A stretch of DNA of 64,000 bases from Muraenolepis orangiensis. Taxonomy: Eukaryota > Chordata > Actinopteri > Gadiformes > Muraenolepididae. This document shows positions 13,145-23,542 of this stretch, piece after piece. The notes under the pieces are model-generated. The model worked only from the letters and a program-made list of their open reading frames with translations, had not been told where the DNA came from and made no database searches. The position numbers and the translations under genes were made by a program. Where the stretch lies: contig JANIIK010000610.1 of the NCBI GenBank assembly GCA_027704905.1, positions 134,001-198,000 of the forward strand, written 5' to 3'. Positions within the stretch are counted from its first letter, which is position 1, and each line of letters opens with the position of its first letter.

Positions 13145-14465
13145 TGCTGCCCCTCACACACACAGGCTTCAAATCAAGTTGCATAAATGCTTGAGCTACG
13201 TCATTGCAAATAAGTAGACAGCGCTGCTTCTCTCCCACACACACGGCGCTGCCCCTCACACACAGGCTGTTTTCGTAATTTTTACAACAAATACGCACTT
13301 GCAACTGATAACACTGGCAATGGTTTTATATGTATTACTATTCAAATATATTCGATGGAGCAAGTCACATATGAGGTGGTCTCCGAAAGTCCTTGATAGT
13401 AAAAAGTGGATTTTATTCAGCTTTTTTCCACGGACCACCTGCAGTACCTCCGCGGACCACCAGTGGTCCGCGGACCACAGTTTGAGAACCGCTGATAAGC
13501 AACCTGCCACCGTTTTTAATATGCTAGCTAAATAGTTTATTCTTAGCTCTATAGTTTGCTTTCCGAAAGCAATGTAGTCCCCGAAAAAACTACAAAGCAG
13601 TAAAGCAGGCAAGAGCAGTAAAGTGATTATTCGTAAAATCTGTGATTTTCTTTTGCTTTCAACGTTTCCCAACTCAAAAAAGAACATAACAGACGGTCAC
13701 TTCAGTTACAGATTTTCAAGATTTTGAAATACATTTCTGGCCTGAAAGGTGGTGTGTTTATTTTGAGAATACTTTGGAACACTGTGAGAGGAACTTTCAT
13801 AGAGAGCCATTAATTAATGCCATTTGCCATTTCTCATGATTGAGAAATTTGAGAATTTTTCAATTATTTGAATGTATTATTATTATTATAATAATAATTA
13901 TTATTATTATGATTATGCATGTGTGTCCATTTTCTAGACGTACGAAGAGAGCAGATTCTCTCCGTTAAGAAGCTCCTGCGGGTAGCCAAAACACTGGGAC
14001 AGCAGTGGGAGGAGGTGGCCATCCACCTGGACCTGAGCATCACAGATCTGGAAAACATCAAGGCAGAGAGACAGACGAGTGTGTCCATGCAGAAGCTGAA
14101 GATGTTGTTGCTGTGGAAGAACCGAAGGCCACGAGGAGAGGCCACAGCACAGCACATGCTGAGCAGTCTGGAGGATCTGAAGGACCTGTCGTGTGAGGCT
14201 CGGCAGATATTGGAAGGTAACCCACAAGTTGTCAGTATGAAAACAGAGATAGAAAACATTGGAACCCGACGTTGTACAAACTCAGGGGTAGGCTTCTGCA
14301 TATGAAGTCAATCAGAACTCTAGAATAATGACATTATATATCAAATCCACTGTGCTCAATGTGATGAGGCGTCACATTGGAAGACCATAGACCAAGACTT
14401 AAGTTAACCTCCTGACTCCTCTTTCCTGTCTCTTGTTTACTTCCACAGACATAATGAACGAGTGA
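303..14465 (+). CDS. 3' part of a multi-exon gene: 34-residue repeats plus C-terminal death domain
   Basis: Inferred coding segments are the 22 exons of the array, then 9981-10010, 10405-10452, 13938-14216 and 14449-14465 (TGA at 14463). All exons begin with 2 nt of a split codon and end with 1 nt, so all introns are phase 1 and each internal exon is a multiple of 3. The predicted C-terminal part is up to 22 x 34 residues of charged/hydrophobic, helix-prone repeat, a short polar linker, a death-fold domain and a DIMNE tail. Known biology: death domains mediate homotypic assembly in apoptosis and innate immune signalling; repeats upstream of one often oligomerise it. That this protein does so is inference. 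I do not recognise the gene. The 5' exons lie outside the window, and how many repeat exons enter the mRNA cannot be seen. Confidence 0.7.
9981..10010 (+). CDS. 30-bp phase 1-1 linker exon
   Basis: A TGTGTGTCATTGCAG acceptor precedes the exon and CTCAG|GTATGT follows it. In the frame of the array it reads STHVESCSS with split codons at both ends. The fit of length, phase and both splice signals supports it, but an exon this short cannot be proven from sequence alone. Confidence 0.6.
10144..10385 (+). mobile_element. Deleted LINE fragment with 3' tail
   Basis: Translation resembles the end of the endonuclease region of the LINE at 20160-22020, with PLIALL then GRL in both. It runs into the 3' tail motif GGGAGGGAATGGGGAG and a TTGAATCTTGA end. 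The same tail recurs near 18990 and 29750 on this strand and near 20190 on the other. Confidence 0.6.
10405..10452 (+). CDS. 48-bp phase 1-1 linker exon
   Basis: Acceptor TTTTCATATCCCAG and donor GGAAG|GTAAGG flank 48 bp that read DCGSKTEVKPMQLTE in the phase required by the array and the death-domain exon. It is polar, with no recognisable domain, and would form the hinge between the repeats and the death domain. It directly follows a LINE fragment. Confidence 0.6.
10453..10824. other. Intron sequence without recognised content
   Basis: This is the start of the intron before the death-domain exon. I see no exon, repeat or transposon signature that I can name. Confidence 0.4.
10825..11190 (-). 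mobile_element. 5'-truncated LINE 3' end
   Basis: On the minus strand the end of a CR1/L2-like ORF2 is readable: LLPSGRRYRSIKCRTNRLRD then SFHSQAIRLLN, the usual C-terminus of these elements. It ends in an AT-rich 3' UTR. It is fused to hAT sequence at about 11190, so the LINE inserted into an older hAT copy. Confidence 0.65.
11190..11512 (-). pseudogene. hAT transposase fragment (middle part)
   Basis: The minus-strand reading contains TLGEEVVLPSIKVAVGVML, then IPLSDSTVQRRIEEMA and FFALQLDDIANLANLLSYVR. This is the region before and including the first catalytic Asp of SCAND3/ZBED5-like hAT transposases. It is part of the same degenerate minus-strand element as the BED finger at 12380-12760 and the terminus at 13494. 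Only a fragment survives, fused to a LINE. Confidence 0.7.
11513..12009. other. Interruption in a hAT remnant, unassigned
   Basis: It separates the middle and N-terminal parts of the minus-strand hAT. It has a poly-C run near 11705 and otherwise no recognisable gene. Confidence 0.35.
12010..12080. repeat. Near-perfect 71-bp palindrome
   Basis: Arms 12010-12044 and 12046-12080 pair around one unpaired base with only three mismatched positions. The core is GGCAAGGGAT and its complement. No terminal duplication is evident, so it may be the core of a foldback element. Confidence 0.8.
12380..12760 (-). pseudogene. hAT transposase N-terminal BED zinc finger
   Basis: The minus-strand reading has GFTYTGTEDEPLPLCVLCYE, then LKPANLRRHLETKHGELKSK and VEFFKNKLQEF. 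C-x2-C and H-x4-H form a BED-type zinc finger as in ZBED5/FAM200/SCAND3-like hAT proteins. The frame breaks upstream and downstream. It is the N-terminal part of the element ending in the inverted terminus at 13494. Confidence 0.75.
12878..12914. repeat. (CT)n microsatellite
   Basis: Uninterrupted TC dinucleotides, about 18 copies. Confidence 0.95.
13091..13141. repeat. (CA)n microsatellite
   Basis: About 25 CA dinucleotides, followed by two short imperfect copies of CTCACACACACGGCGCTGCC-like sequence to about 13265. Confidence 0.95.
13430..13494 (-). mobile_element. hAT terminal inverted repeat
   Basis: Read on the minus strand it starts CAGCGGTTCTCAAACTGTGG followed by TCCGCGGACCAC, a typical hAT terminus. 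It marks the 5' end of the degenerate minus-strand hAT at 11190-13494. The opposite terminus was not found. Confidence 0.6.
13630..13862 (+). repeat. Diverged array unit that has lost its exon
   Basis: The sequence matches the intronic part of the array unit, from AAATCTGTGATTTTCTTTTG through TCTCATGATT. It then jumps directly to GAGAATTTTTCAATTATTTG, the sequence that normally follows the donor. The acceptor, exon and donor are missing. It begins almost exactly where the last array unit breaks off near 9900, so 9900-13630 looks inserted into or rearranged within a former array unit. It lies in the intron just before the death-domain exon. Confidence 0.8.
13938..14216 (+). CDS. Death-domain exon
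   Basis: This exon lies between the acceptor TTTTCTAG and the donor TTGGAAG|GTAACC; it is 279 bp, phase 1-1, 93 residues. It shows the death-domain pattern: LLRVAKTLGQQWEEVAIHL (helices 1-2 with the conserved Trp), then LSITDLENIKAE (helix 3), a Gln/Met/Leu helix ending in LLLWKNR (the usual W of helix 5), then GEATAQHMLSSLEDL and a final helix. This is the arrangement of FADD/RAIDD/ankyrin-type death domains. The domain is complete and has no stop or frameshift, unlike the transposon debris around it. Which subfamily it belongs to I cannot say. Confidence 0.85.
14449..14465 (+). CDS. Terminal exon with stop codon
   Basis: Acceptor TTGTTTACTTCCACAG is followed by two bases completing the split codon, then ATA ATG AAC GAG TGA, giving a DIMNE tail. 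It keeps the same phase as all upstream exons. The alternative, reading through the donor at 14217, gives a longer ORF to 14305, which would be an unspliced isoform. Confidence 0.65.
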
Positions 14466-15409
14466 GATGGTCCGGGCACGCCCAGAGTCTGGCCCAGAAC
14501 CAGGCTGATTATCAGACACTGTTTCAAATGAAATGGCCATTAAATCAATGGCCATTAAAATCGATCTATTTCTCAATTCACATACATTGCATTACTTCCA
14601 TTATTAATTAGTAAGCGTTTTCATCACTTCCATTTGTTTCCATTTACTTTTTGTTACTCTTGAGGCCACATTCCTCAAATGGTAAATAATAATTTTGTGT
14701 TGTAAAATGATGAATGTTGGCACAAACATGACAACAAATGGCTCTGTATTCATCATATCATGACTTTCAATAAAAATGGACTTTAAGTTAATCAAATTAC
14801 TGAGAAACGTATTACTCTGTTGGTCATATCAGCTTTCTGCCACGTTAATGAAATCCGTTTTTAAATGTACTTTTTGAGGTGGGGATTTTAAATAAATTAT
14901 TCTTTATGAAGAACAACACAGGTCTATGTATGAACTGGCTGCCCTATTTTGTATGCTTAATACACACATTGGGAATAAACCCTCTTTATTCATAATATTA
15001 AAAGGTATTCAGTGTTGTTTTTCATGTTTACATGTAAGTGGTTATAAGTGCTTTATTAAGTGCAGAAAGATACTAAATTTCATTCCTTAGGTCAATTTTT
15101 GTTGCTCTTATCCATAAAATGAATCAGTTACTTTAGCGGCTAAACCAAAAAGCCACGGAGGGCACCTACTTGACGCACTTGCCGTCACTCTTATTGTATA
15201 TTGAAAAAAACAGTGTATAGTGCCTTTGATTGATGTTTATTGGTATCGTAAACTTTAACTTCTTTCTTGACAGCAATAATCCATATTACATTCTGTACTC
15301 CATAAAGACAAGTCCATACTTTACCATAACACTATAATGCTTACCCAAAATAGCATAGCGCAGCAAAGTGGTCAAAAAACGATTTGCGCTCCCTCTCCGT
15401 CACCTAAAT
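14466..15409. other. 3' UTR and intergenic sequence
   Basis: AT-rich single-copy-looking sequence containing the likely 3' UTR of the death-domain gene. No further gene or repeat is recognised. Confidence 0.4.
14769..14774 (+). promoter_or_regulatory. Candidate polyadenylation signal of the death-domain gene
   Basis: AATAAA about 300 bp after the stop codon. Other AATAAA copies at about 14890 and 14973 are alternatives. Confidence 0.4.
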
Positions 15410-15633
15410 CAGTGATTCCCAACCGGGGGTACGCGGACCCCTAGGGGTACGTGATGGGATTGCAGGGGGTACGTAGAAATATTAGGGATTGCAATTTATT
15501 TAAAATATATATTATTATTATTTTAAATAATTTAACACATTTTAGCAATGCTTAGCAACCTAAGACCCACTTAATGAAACCTGCGATGCGGTCTGTAAGA
15601 CGGTTGGTGGCACTTGTGCTCATAACTCTGGAA

Positions 15634-18154
15634 AATGGATGCATGGTTGAGCAGCGTTAAACGCACTAATACCGGTACCGTCGCTGCGGAACCGGGTGAG
15701 CCCAGTGAAAAGAAAAAAAAGTCTAGACCAAACACCGGCAGTTCAGTGACAAATCCATTGTTTATGGATTGACTACATCTGATGATCCACCGCAGCCACA
15801 GTGTTTTTTCTTGCGGCAAAGTGCTGGCAAATAATTCAATGAAGCCAGCAGCCCACCTGCAGCGGCACCAGAGCACCAAACACGCCGGGAATGTCGGTAA
15901 AACAGAGGACTTTTTCTTAACGTTTTTTTAACGAAAACTGTCCGAATTCAAGTCATGTCAGACTACATTAAAGAAAGCGGCAAGTGTGTTGAGCAAAGCA
16001 ATGGAGGCATCCTATGCTGTGGCATTACTTGTAGCCAAGTCCAAAAAACCACATTCAATTGCAGAAGATCGGATTTTCCCTGCCGCGATCATTTTGGCTG
16101 AAACTATGCTGGACAAGAAAGCAGCATATGTACTGAAAAATTCCATTATCGAACAACACAATTTGCCGCAGGATCGATGACATGTCCACTAATATTGTTG
16201 GACAGGTGGTGAATAAAATTAAAAGAGCCGGTCAGTTCGCTCTACAGTTGGATGAAATGACGGATGTGAGTGAGCTCCTGGCCTTTGCGCGTTATGCTGA
16301 AGAGTCTGACATACATGAGCATATTTTGTTTTGCAAGAAGCTAACAGGACAGACAACTGGCGAAGAAATATTTCAGGTGATTAACAGCTTTTTCAAAGAA
16401 AACTATCTTGAGTGGAAATCCTGCAGTCACATCTGTACTGACGGCGCAGCTGCGATGACAGGGAAAGTGCGTGGGTTGCATGGACGTGTGATGAAGGTAA
16501 ACCCCGAAATTAAGTGGAATCACTGCATTATCCACCTGGAGGCTCTCGCCAGTAAAAGGATGAGCCCCGAGTTAAGTGCTGTCATGGATGACGCAGTTAA
16601 GGTGATTCATTTCATTCAGTCCAGACCTACGAATCACCGACAATTTCAAACTCTGTGTCAAGACAGCGGGGCAGAGCATGTGCAGCTACTGCTGGTTGTC
16701 GCGTGGCAAAACACTATCCAGGCTGTTTGAACTTCACACTGAGGTGTCTGCTTTCCTCATACAGCACTCTCATCCTCTTAACCTCTCACTTCAAGGCAAG
16801 GACTCATATCCTATCCTTAACATGTATGACAGAGTGAATGGATTCATAAATAAAGTCAACTTATGGGAGACGAAATGCGACAAAAGGGATATAAGCTGTT
16901 TCCTACTGCTTGATGGCTATCTTGCCACTACTGTCACGGTTACGGTGGTTGACAGGGGGCGTGGCCAAGCCGCATGCTTTGGCGGCGCACACACACACCT
17001 GTCGGCAATTCCCAAGGCTGACTAGGATAATCACCGCACCTGGGGGTGTATATATATGCTGGCGTCCCAGCGTATAGCGTCCCGCGTTACTCGCCGGTCT
17101 AATACATGTCGCTACTCCGACCTCCCGGCCCTGTCCCCACCTGACAGTGCCGCTCATCCCCTGTCTGACAGCACCGCGCTAACCGATGCTGCGCTGCCCG
17201 ACGTTACGCTTCCCCTGCCCGCCGACGCTGCCGACGTCACGCTGCCCCGTCTGACAGCGCCGCCCCTCCCTGTCTGACAGCGGCACGCTGCCCGACGCTG
17301 CTCAACGTTGCGCTTCCCCCATCTGCCGACGCTGCTGACATCACGCTGTCCCCATCTGACAGCGCCACGCTGCCCAACGCTGCGCTGCCCAACGTTGCGC
17401 TTCAGAGGAGACTCCAGAGGAGGCCCCCAGAGGAGAACCCCAGAGGAGACCCCAGAGGAGGCCCCAGAGGAGGCCCCAGAGGAGACCCTTAGAGGAGAAC
17501 CCCAGAGGAGACCCCCAGAGGAGGCCCCAGAGGAGACCCCCAGAGGAGGCCGTTGTACGTTGTACTTACTACTTTGTACTTTGTACATTCTGGACAGAAT
17601 CGTTACGCCGATGTCCCGGTTCACGTTATAGCTCCACTGTGTCTTGGTCGGCGTTCTGGGTCCTACCAAAATATCCGACAACTACTGATGCTGAAAACAA
17701 GCAAATTGTTAAAACGTATCAGTCCAAACTCAAAACTGAGTTCAACCAGTACTTTCATGACATTGAAGCAAAGTCAGAACAGCTGGACTGGGTGAGGAAC
17801 CCATTCAGAGTGACTGAGAGCAGCAGCAGCCTTCCTGCCTGACTGCAGGAAAACCTGGTGGATTTGTTCTCTGATCGTGGGCAAAAGATGGCATATACTG
17901 AAAAGTCACTGACAGAGTTTTGTTGCAAGTGATGTTGCAAAGGAGTATCCAGAGCTGGGGAAATGTGCATTGTATGAACTCTTGCCTTTTGGATCTACCT
18001 ATATGTGTGAAGTTACCTTCTCGGCCCTGACTCACATCAAAACCAAGCAGAGCAACAGACTGAATGTGGAGAGCAGCCTAGTGACGGCTGTGGCCACACT
18101 GCCCCCAGAACTATCAAAGCTTATGAAAGATAAGCAAGCTCAAGTGTCTCATTA
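15634..18154 (+). pseudogene. hAT transposase, broken
   Basis: The reading starts MDAWLSSVKR at 15634 with a degenerate BED finger (HLQRHQSTKH). It continues in 15986-16180 and 16182-16730 (FALQLDEMTDVSELLAFARY, CTDGAAAMTGK, WNHCIIHLEALASK). It is cut by a solo LTR, and resumes at 17686 with the hATC dimerisation end (LPFGSTYMCEVTFSALTHIK at about 17980-18040). It is of the SCAND3/ZBED5-like hAT group. Several frameshifts and stops make it non-functional. Confidence 0.85.
16932..17680 (+). mobile_element. Solo LTR inserted in the hAT transposase
   Basis: It begins TGTCACGG and ends TCCGACA, with ACTAC duplicated at 16927-16931 and 17681-17685. This is the 5-bp target duplication of an LTR retroelement, and no internal region remains. 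It carries a TATA-like stretch near 17049 and two tandem-repeat blocks: Asp/Thr-rich CTGACAGC-type units to about 17400 and GAGGAGGCCCCAGA-type units at 17403-17550. Its last 60 bp (GTCTTGGTCGGCGTTCTGGG) is shared with the repeats at 41404-41803 and 62626-63009. Confidence 0.88.
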
Positions 18155-18362
18155 AAAGCTCTAGTGACTTAATAAAATATGTTGAATATATATATATATA
18201 TAATTATATTCTATTTTATCCTGTTTTGTTCTAGTGTGGTTGCTGTTGTTGTTGCTGCTGTTCTTGTACTTGCACTGTTAACACAGTTTATTCTTACATA
18301 GAATGGCTACCAGCTCAAGGGGTACACAAGACAAAAATGGTTGGGAACCACTGAACCTAAAT

Positions 18363-18989
18363 GAACGTTCCTACCTTTATGTGTTTACCCCTGGCTCAAT
18401 GGTGACACCTACTGGACACCCAAGTGTATGCATACACCTTCATCAAAATGGCTCTTACGGTTAAGTTAATAAGTGTATATCAGTGGAGGCTCGTCCATTA
18501 AGGGAAGGGAGGACCTAACAATCCAGTGAAAAACAACCTGTTCAATACACATACATGTAACAGATCTGTGAAAATACTGATAAAAATGCTTTTTCTAACG
18601 CTTCAAAGTCACACAAATATGTGTGTCAAAATAGCACCAACAGCGCCCCCTGTCGCAATTTTTTAATCACTGTAAGTAGAAACGTCCTCCGTAAGCTCAC
18701 ATTAAGTCCATTATAAAACTGTTTTGACCCCAGTGGCCGGTGAGTCCTTGTAATCAACAGAGTTCACTGCGCTGGTGAATACCCACTCAGAGTATTGGGG
18801 GGTGGGGTATCATCATGCAAAGATCTATCTTGTCATTCATTAATTAAGCGTTCCAGAAAACTCGTGAGTCATTAACTTTTAATTTATTTGAGTACATATC
18901 ATCCATCAGTCAATTTATTGTTCTTTTTATTGTTCTTTTTATTATTTATATTGTGTACAGTATGTTATTTTATGGTATAGTGTTTTCGA
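18363..18989. other. Unassigned repeat-like intergenic DNA
   Basis: It contains CAGTGGAGGCTCGTCCATTA near 18481, which resembles the edge of a non-autonomous DNA transposon, but no partner end was identified. No gene is seen. Confidence 0.3.
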
Positions 18990-19085
18990 AATTCATACTG
19001 AGGGAGGGAATGGGGAGTAAGCATTCCATTGTACTTGCAAATATAAATCTTCAATCTTGTATCTTGAATGTTGAATCTTGGGATC
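18990..19085 (+). repeat. LINE 3' tail
   Basis: ATTCATACTGAGGGAGGGAA, then GGGGAGTAAGCATTCCATTG, and short (TTGAATC)-type ends. It shares the tail seen at 10318 and 29745. It has no coding part here. Confidence 0.6.
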
Positions 19086-19415
19086 ATTGACTGACCCACA
19101 TGGAACGCTCCCCTCACCACGTCCACATGGGAGGGGGAGCGGCCCTGGGTCAGGGGACGATTTGGACTACGCAGCAGAGACACTAAATGAATGGACCACA
19201 TCACAGTTTGGGACTGTCCCCAAAAGAACACCTCTTAGGTATCTCTTTGGATGAGTATCTCCCGGCTTGGTTGTATTAATAGTATATGGTTGCAATAAAT
19301 ACTTATTGAAGTATTTCTTTTTTTTTGGTATAGTATCATTTTGTATAGAATAGTATAAAATGGCCTCATGTTGATTTCTTTACAATGTCTTGAGTGTGTG
19401 TGTGTATCTGTGTGA
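19086..19415. other. No recognised content
   Basis: Intergenic sequence between a LINE tail and a microsatellite; nothing supportable is seen. Confidence 0.3.
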
Positions 19416-19735
<320 letters not shown>

Positions 19736-20035
19736 GTGCGCAAAGGAGAACCTGAAACTCCTTCCAACAGTGAAGAAGCAGTGCTGTCCTCTCCCCAGCC
19801 GATCCCTTTCAGCCATCTTAATCTGCATAAAGGGGTCCTTTCCACTATTGTAAGTCGCTTTGGACAAAAGCGTCTGCCAATTGACTGTAATGTAATTTGG
19901 ATTTGTTTCACCACACAAAGCCCCAACATGGTCCCATGTGGTGGTGCTTTTCAGGTCCTCACTTCTCTTGTTTCCTATGGTTTGGGTTGTTTTGTCTTCC
20001 CTGATGCCTAGCTCACAGTTTAACACAGGACTATA

Positions 20036-20157
<122 letters not shown>

Positions 20158-20159
20158 GA

Positions 20160-22020
20160 TACAAGAAGAAGTACATAGGAATGCTTACTCCCCATTCCCT
20201 CCCGCAGTATAAATCTCCAAAACAACACCATACAAATAAAAATAATATATACAATAAAAAAAAAAAAAAAAAGAGCAGCAAACTGACTGAAATGATGTGT
20301 ACATTTTTTTGTTGTTTTACAAAAATCTTTAGAAGCATTTAAAGTGCCAGTAGTGCAGCAGCATAACGAATACAGTGCATATAGTGCAGTAAATGTGATG
20401 AGTCCAGAAAGTCCAGCAAAGTATGTAAATGTAATGTTAATGACAATGTTATGAAAGTGGCAGCACTCCTAGTTGGCGCACTGCCTGTGGATAAAAACTA
20501 TCCTTAAACCTGGTAGTCCTTGTACAGCTGCAGCGCAACTGGCGACCAGACGATAGGGGGGAGAAGAGATGGTGCCCAGGGTGGTTGCAGTCCTTAATGA
20601 TGGACGTGGCCTTCTTCCGACATCTGGTCCTAAAGATCTCCTCGATGCTTGGAAGTGCACACCCGATGATCTTCTCTGCCGTCTTCACGACCCTCTGGAT
20701 GGCTTTCTTGTCTCGTGCAGTGATGTTGCCGTACCACACAGTGAAGCCACCCGATCTCTACGGTGCCACGGTATAAGTTCACTAGCCACCTCTGGCCTAT
20801 ACCGCTTTTTCTGAGGCACGGCAGAGCATAGAGGCGCTGGTGTGCCTTCTTCAGCATGACCTCCGTGTTGCGTGTCCATGCCAGGTCATCGGAAATCTGT
20901 AGTCCAAGGAAACGGAAGCAGCTGACAACTTCCACCGGTGTCCCGTCCAGGCTGACGGTGGAGTGAATGCCCCAGTGGCTCCTGAAGTCCAGTGGTCTTG
21001 CTGACATTCAGTACGAGGCTGTTGTCCTCACACCATCGTGTCAGCTGGACCACCTCATCTCTGTACTCTGTCTCATCGCCCAGTCATCGGCTTATCAAGC
21101 CGATGACTGTGGTGTCATCTGCAAACTTGATAATCTGATTATTGCTGTGCGTGGTTGTACTCACTGTCATGTGTGTACAGCGAGTACAGCCGGGATTGCC
21201 GAAAGCCGGCCACGCAACAGTGCGATAAGCGGCCTTGATGGTGATATAACAGGTCTGGTCGGACATGAGATGGGTTGATCGTATTTTGGTAATACCTTTT
21301 TTAAATTGCAGTGGTTAAAGTTCCCCGCTACAATGGGGACTAGTTCGGGGTAGCGATTCTGAAGTTTTCTCACTTCAATGTAAAGTTCGTCCAATGCGAT
21401 GTTCGCATCAGCCCGTGGTTGGATGTAAATAGCTGACAGGAGAATAGCGATTTCCCTCGGCAAGTAAAAAGGGAGACACTTGATAGTCAGTAATTCCAGA
21501 TTAGATGAGCAGTGTTGAGAAAGCACCTGAACGTCGGTACACCAGCTGTTGTTCACCAAGCAGCATATGCTCCCACCTTTGTTGTTTCCCGTGGACTCAG
21601 GTGTTCTGTCGGTCCGAAACAAGGAGAATCCCGGTGATTGCACTGCTTCGTCAGGAATCACGGAGAACAGCCACGTTTCCATAAAATTATGGCGCAACAC
21701 TCCCTGATGTCCCGCTGTGAGGCGATATGACAGTTCAGTTCGTCTGACTTATTTGCGAGAGACTGGACGTTTGCGAGGAGAATGCTCGTTAGGGCTGGGT
21801 TCCATCGCCTCCGGTGTGTCCTTACCAGTAGCCCGCCACGGGACCCTCTCCTGCGGGCGCGTTTGTTGTTGCCCCCTGGGGCCTGATGGCTCCCCTCCCC
21901 CGCTCTCCTTTGTCCCGCCGGATCTCCACAGGTAAGTCCCAGTGCTTCGTTGCGTTGTCTGTGGTTGTATTGTTCCGTAATTCCAAGTGTTTGGCGATCA
22001 TATGTGATAACACACATGGT
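20160..22020 (-). mobile_element. CR1/L2-group LINE, internally deleted
   Basis: On the minus strand, 22017 to 21658 reads the start of ORF2 with SILLANVQSLANKSDEL. 21700-21300 reads an APE-type endonuclease (SAIYIQPRADAN, IVAGNFNHCNL). 21140-21085 reads the RT core NQIIKFADDTTVIGLIS. 21007-20449 reads the RT thumb and C-terminus (FRFLGLQISDDLAW, then IIGCALPSIEEI). Most of the RT between endonuclease and FADD box is missing, and frames shift several times. The 3' UTR ends near 20160 with the tail also seen at 18990 and 29750. Confidence 0.85.
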
Positions 22021-22194
22021 GACTAGCTATAGTCCTATACAGTTACTTAAATCTAAAAGAAAAGTGCGAAAAAAGAGTAAAGTTCAAGTAAATTCAAGTA
22101 AATTCAAGTAAACTAAGTAAACTAAATAAACTGCGGGACTATTTTAAGATGACATAAACATGAAGTCATAAACACTAACCCAGACATTAGTTGT

Positions 22195-23160
22195 CTAACT
22201 TGCACTTGAACCTAAGACACTTGTAGCCTGTCTCTGCTGATGCATAATAAGGGGAATGTCAACATCGATGCCAGTGCATCCAAGCTGCATCAGATGAAAC
22301 AATGAAACAATTGTGTCTGACAGTCTGTTTCTCTCTTTTGATTTGACGTGTTTCATCGTGGAGAAGTTGCTCTCACATATGAATGTGCTCCCGAACATGC
22401 TGGCCTGTTTTTAGCGCAAAATCTCTCAAGAGAAGGAAGTGGATCTCAATGTGTCTCCCTCAATGTGTCACAGTATGCACTTGTATCCGCAGTTCCATGC
22501 CCGTGTTTCAAAAACACGGGAATCTCGAGGCGCAGTGAGTAAAACCTCTCTAGGCATTTGCCGCGGCTCATCCATCTGTCTGTGTGCAGCTGTAGATCAC
22601 TGTAGGCAGCATCCACCTCCTCTAGAAAGGCCACGGATTTCGATGATTTAGAGACCTGTTCCCTTCCCTTCAGTATCGGGCAATCCACACCACTTTGACG
22701 GAGGAGTCCAGCGAAGCCAGTGCGCCTTCCTTGCATTGATGGAGAACCATCACTAACAATGGCAGATAGCTTGTCAGATCCACCATATTCGCTGACCACA
22801 ACACCCTTCACTGCGTCGAAAATGTCTGATCCCTTTGTTGTGCCGTGCAGTAGTACCAGTTTTAAAGTTACTTGTGTACATCAAATGATGCATTTATTGA
22901 TCTTGCATACACCAGTAGCTGGCTAACATCGGAAACGTCTGTCCTCGCATCTAACGCTAACAAAAGTATAAAGAGTCTGCCATGACTTCTTTCAAGCTTT
23001 CCCTCCACATGACTTTGAATGTCAAAAATCCTGCGAGTCACTGTGTGTCGGGAGAGTTTCACAATTTTAAGCCATTTTGTCATCTCCAAAGGCGTTACGC
23101 CCCTGTCTTTCAGATGGGGAGAAATTATCACGAGAGCAAAATGGTGTTTCGTCACGATGA
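22195..23160 (-). pseudogene. hAT transposase remnant, minus strand
   Basis: Three minus-strand pieces: 23155-22868 (MTKWLKIVKLSRHTVTRRI, LALDARTDVSDVSQLLVYAR), 22811-22446 (SDKLSAIVSDGSPSMQGRRT, WMSRGKCLERFYSLRLEI) and 22398-22195 (GSTFICESNFSTMKHVKSKE, the dimerisation end). Together they follow the order of GTF2IRD2/FAM200-like hAT transposases. Frameshifts separate the pieces and conserved segments are lost. A hAT-like terminus lies at 24240-24300. Confidence 0.75.
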
Positions 23161-23542
23161 CATTTACTCAAGTGCATCAAACAGCAATCAAAAACACAAA
23201 AAGAACAATTCACAGAAATTGTACTAAAACACACAAACATGAGATCGCTTTTGAAATATAAAATACACATTTTTACATATTACATACATACACAATAAGA
23301 TACAGAACGGGGACCTAGCTTACACACACATTCCTGTCCAACTGCACACAGTCAAAACGCGGTTAAACTCCTCCAAAACCCGCCAACATTTTCCCAAAAC
23401 TCTCGCGGGCACTCTGGAAATACCAAGGAACAACTACAACTATTTTAGTTCTGTTTCTTCACCGGTAACATACCTTTCAGATGGGGAGAAATTATCACGA
23501 GAGCAAAATGGTGTTTCGTCACAATGACATTTACTCAAGTGA
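23107..23542. repeat. 68-bp direct duplication in hAT debris
   Basis: 23107-23174 and 23475-23542 are near-identical, both starting CTTTCAGATGGGGAGAAATT and differing by about one base. They bracket 300 bp of unrelated sequence. The minus-strand reading has KCH(R/C)DETPFCSRDNFSPSE in both. Confidence 0.8.

Larger units (their letters stand above)
15410..18354 (+). mobile_element. hAT DNA transposon with perfect 8-bp target duplication
   Basis: The ends are CAGTGATTCCCAACCGGGGG and, at the right, GGTTGGGAACCACTGA, which are imperfect inverted repeats. ACCTAAAT is duplicated exactly at 15402-15409 and 18355-18362, the 8-bp target site expected for hAT. Inside lie a decayed transposase and a solo LTR at 16932-17680. 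The intact target duplication shows both ends still mark the original insertion. Confidence 0.92.

Noticed and set aside
17308..17631. ORF rich in PEEAPEET repeats
   Set aside because: Lies in the tandem repeat of a solo LTR; no start context and not conserved in related LTRs.
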